A DNA stretch of 8,139 nucleotides from Gammaproteobacteria bacterium (GTDB taxonomy: Bacteria; Pseudomonadota; Gammaproteobacteria; UBA6429; Thiohalophilaceae). Below the pieces are notes generated by a model, which worked only from the letters and a program-made list of their open reading frames with translations, did no database searches and was not told where the DNA came from. Shown piece by piece: positions 6,483 to 8,139 of this stretch. The stretch covers positions 1-8,139 of the forward strand of contig JAOULB010000074.1 in assembly GCA_029882235.1 (NCBI GenBank), given 5' to 3'. The position numbers and the translations under genes were made by a program. Numbering within the stretch: position 1 is the stretch's first letter; each line of letters starts with the position of its first letter.

Positions 6483-8084
6483 ATGCAAAGCTATTCTGAT
6501 GTGCTGATCATCGGCGGCGGCGCAGCGGGCCTGAGTCTCGCTTTACGACTCGCCGAAACTCACTCTATCTCCCTGATTTCAAAAGGTAAATTAACTGAAG
6601 GTTCGACCTATTATGCCCAGGGTGGAATAGCCGCAGTACTGGACCAGGCCGACTCCTTCGATGAGCATGTCGCCGATACCCTCAAGGCCGGTGCTGACCT
6701 CGGTGATGAGGATGTGGTGCGTTATGTGGTGGAAAATGGGCCTGAGGCCATCCAGTGGCTTATCGACAAGGGAGTCCCCTTTACCCGAGATGCCAACCAG
6801 CAGCCCCCCTACCATCTGACCCGAGAAGGCGGCCACAGCCACCGCCGTATTGTGCATGCCGCCGACGCGACGGGACGGGCCGTTGAAACCACGCTGGACC
6901 AGCAGGCCCATCAGCACCCCAATATTCAGCTGCATGAGCAGCACATTGCCGTTGATCTAATTACCGAGCAGAAACTTGGCCTGGAGGGAAATCGCTGTCT
7001 GGGCGCGTATGTCCTTGACCGGCAGTCCGGTAAGGTAAAAGTCTTTCGAAGTCAGTTTGTGATCCTGGCAACGGGTGGCGCCAGTAAAGTCTATCTCTAT
7101 ACCAGTAATCCGGACACCTCCACAGGTGATGGTATCGCCATGGCCTGGCGTGCAGGTTGTCGTGTTGCGAATATGGAGTTTAATCAGTTCCACCCCACCT
7201 GCCTGTATCACCCAAAGGCAAAAAGTTTTCTGGTGACAGAAGCCATTCGTGGTGAAGGTGGTTATCTAAAACTACCGAATGGCGAACGCTTTATGCATCG
7301 CTTTGATGAACGTGGTGAACTCGCTCCACGTGATATCGTCGCACGCGCGATTGATCATGAGATGAAACGTTTGGGTACTGAATGTGTTTATCTCGATATC
7401 AGTCATAAATCGAAAGACTTCATCACCGAACACTTTCCAACTATATATCAACGCTGTCTTGAGTTTGGTTATGACATGGCGAAAGAACCCATCCCTGTCG
7501 TACCTGCCGCGCATTACACTTGTGGTGGCATCATGACGGATCTCAATGGTCAGACAGATATCGAAGGACTTTACGCCATTGGCGAAACGGCATTCACAGG
7601 ATTACATGGTGCGAATCGTATGGCGAGTAACTCCATCCTCGAATGTCTGGTATTTGCCAAAGCAGCGGGTGAACATATTCTTGCACAGGACAAAAAGAAA
7701 ACGGGTATCGACATCCTGCCCGAATGGGATGAAAGTCGTGTAACAGATTCAGATGAAGAAGTGGTTGTAACCCATAACTGGCATGAACTGCGTACCTTTA
7801 TGTGGGACTATGTCGGTATTGTGCGTACCAACAAACGACTCCAGCGCGCACAACGACGTGTAAACCTGTTACAAAGTGAAATTAAAGAATATTACGGTAA
7901 CTTCCGTGTCACCAATGACCTGCTTGAACTGCGTAATTTGACCGATGTTGCCGGTTTGATGATTGAATCTGCTATGCAAAGAAAAGAGAGTCGTGGCTTA
8001 CATTACACTCTTGATTATCCAGAAACTTTTGAATCAGAAACACCAGCAAACACCATTTTAATTCCTGACAATTTTATCCATTAA
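6483..8084 (+). CDS. nadB: L-aspartate oxidase, first step of de novo NAD synthesis
   Basis: NadB is a cytoplasmic FAD enzyme that oxidises L-aspartate to iminoaspartate, which NadA condenses to quinolinate. The 533-residue product is full length (E. coli about 540). It has the N-terminal FAD-binding GGGAAG (11-16), STYYAQGGIAAV (41-52), and the succinate dehydrogenase/fumarate reductase-type active site: Glu115 in TREGGHSHRR, His237 in NQFHPT, Arg283 in ELAPRDIVARAI, His344 in PAAHYTCGG and Arg379 in GANRMASNS, corresponding to E. coli E121, H244, R290, H351 and R386. The ATG is fixed by a TAA codon directly before it. It has only a weak ribosome binding site (CAGAG, 13 bases upstream). It is divergent from rpoE, as in many gammaproteobacteria. 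The 5' part is markedly GC-richer than the 3' part. Confidence 0.98.
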   Translation: MQSYSDVLIIGGGAAGLSLALRLAETHSISLISKGKLTEGSTYYAQGGIAAVLDQADSFDEHVADTLKAGADLGDEDVVRYVVENGPEAIQWLIDKGVPFTRDANQQPPYHLTREGGHSHRRIVHAADATGRAVETTLDQQAHQHPNIQLHEQHIAVDLITEQKLGLEGNRCLGAYVLDRQSGKVKVFRSQFVILATGGASKVYLYTSNPDTSTGDGIAMAWRAGCRVANMEFNQFHPTCLYHPKAKSFLVTEAIRGEGGYLKLPNGERFMHRFDERGELAPRDIVARAIDHEMKRLGTECVYLDISHKSKDFITEHFPTIYQRCLEFGYDMAKEPIPVVPAAHYTCGGIMTDLNGQTDIEGLYAIGETAFTGLHGANRMASNSILECLVFAKAAGEHILAQDKKKTGIDILPEWDESRVTDSDEEVVVTHNWHELRTFMWDYVGIVRTNKRLQRAQRRVNLLQSEIKEYYGNFRVTNDLLELRNLTDVAGLMIESAMQRKESRGLHYTLDYPETFESETPANTILIPDNFIH

Positions 8085-8092
8085 CTAAAGTC

Positions 8093-8120
8093 AAAAAAAG
8101 GGAGCGCCAAGCTCCCTTTT
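8093..8120. terminator. Bidirectional intrinsic terminator after nadB
   Basis: GGGAGC (8100-8105) and GCTCCC (8111-8116) form a six-pair GC-rich stem around GCCAA, extended by four A-T pairs. The plus strand ends in four Ts for nadB, nine bases after its stop codon. The minus strand ends in seven Ts, so a convergent gene entering from the right would be terminated more strongly than nadB itself. Confidence 0.85.
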
Positions 8121-8139
8121 GATATGGTTAGAATGGAAG

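Noticed and set aside
7272..7514. An 80-codon minus-strand frame opposite nadB
   Set aside because: It is antisense to the conserved active-site region of nadB; its openness reflects nadB codon constraints.
1..8139. CRISPR arrays, insertion sequences, tRNA genes, phage or toxin-antitoxin modules
   Set aside because: I saw no repeat-spacer pattern, transposase motifs, terminal inverted repeats, tRNA cloverleaf or accessory genes. All long coding stretches are accounted for by conserved housekeeping or stress genes.

Overview
The window is an ordinary but well-preserved gammaproteobacterial chromosomal region: the envelope-stress sigma-factor operon, flanked by lepA and nadB. The organism looks like a non-enteric gammaproteobacterium. 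The sigma factor, anti-sigma factor, RseB, RseC and a MucD-type protease are contiguous, as in Pseudomonas-like algU-mucABCD loci, whereas the enteric operon lacks the protease. Base composition is moderate. The genus cannot be told from this sequence alone.

Layout: positions 1-1764 (minus) hold lepA (elongation factor 4), cut by the left edge about a dozen codons before its expected end and beginning at a UUG codon. Positions 1765-1895 are intergenic and carry an intrinsic terminator (minus strand) directly in front of the lepA ribosome binding site. Positions 1896-6246 (minus) form a tight six-gene operon, transcribed right to left: rpoE (algU-like sigma factor), rseA (mucA-like anti-sigma factor), rseB (mucB), rseC (mucC), a periplasmic HtrA protease (mucD), and a small glutaredoxin-like protein. 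Positions 6247-6482 are a 236-base divergent control region. Positions 6483-8084 (plus) hold nadB, complete, followed by a bidirectional hairpin terminator at 8093-8120.

How the genes work together: RpoE is held at the membrane by RseA, and periplasmic RseB binds and protects RseA. Envelope damage triggers proteolysis of RseA by site-1 and site-2 proteases encoded elsewhere, releasing RpoE. A near-consensus sigma-E promoter (GAACTT, 16-base spacer, TCAAT) lies just upstream of rpoE, so the operon is very likely autoregulated. MucD degrades misfolded periplasmic proteins. RseC and the glutaredoxin-like protein add two cysteine-motif proteins to the same transcript. NadB (L-aspartate oxidase, NAD synthesis) is divergent and shares the control region; this neighbourhood is widespread in gammaproteobacteria.

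I found no mobile element, CRISPR array, RNA gene or clearly novel system. The points worth a second look are regulatory: a GC stem enclosing the rpoE ribosome binding site, the terminator touching the lepA translation start, back-to-back divergent promoters, a small leader ORF overlapping nadB, and a strong base-composition shift inside nadB.
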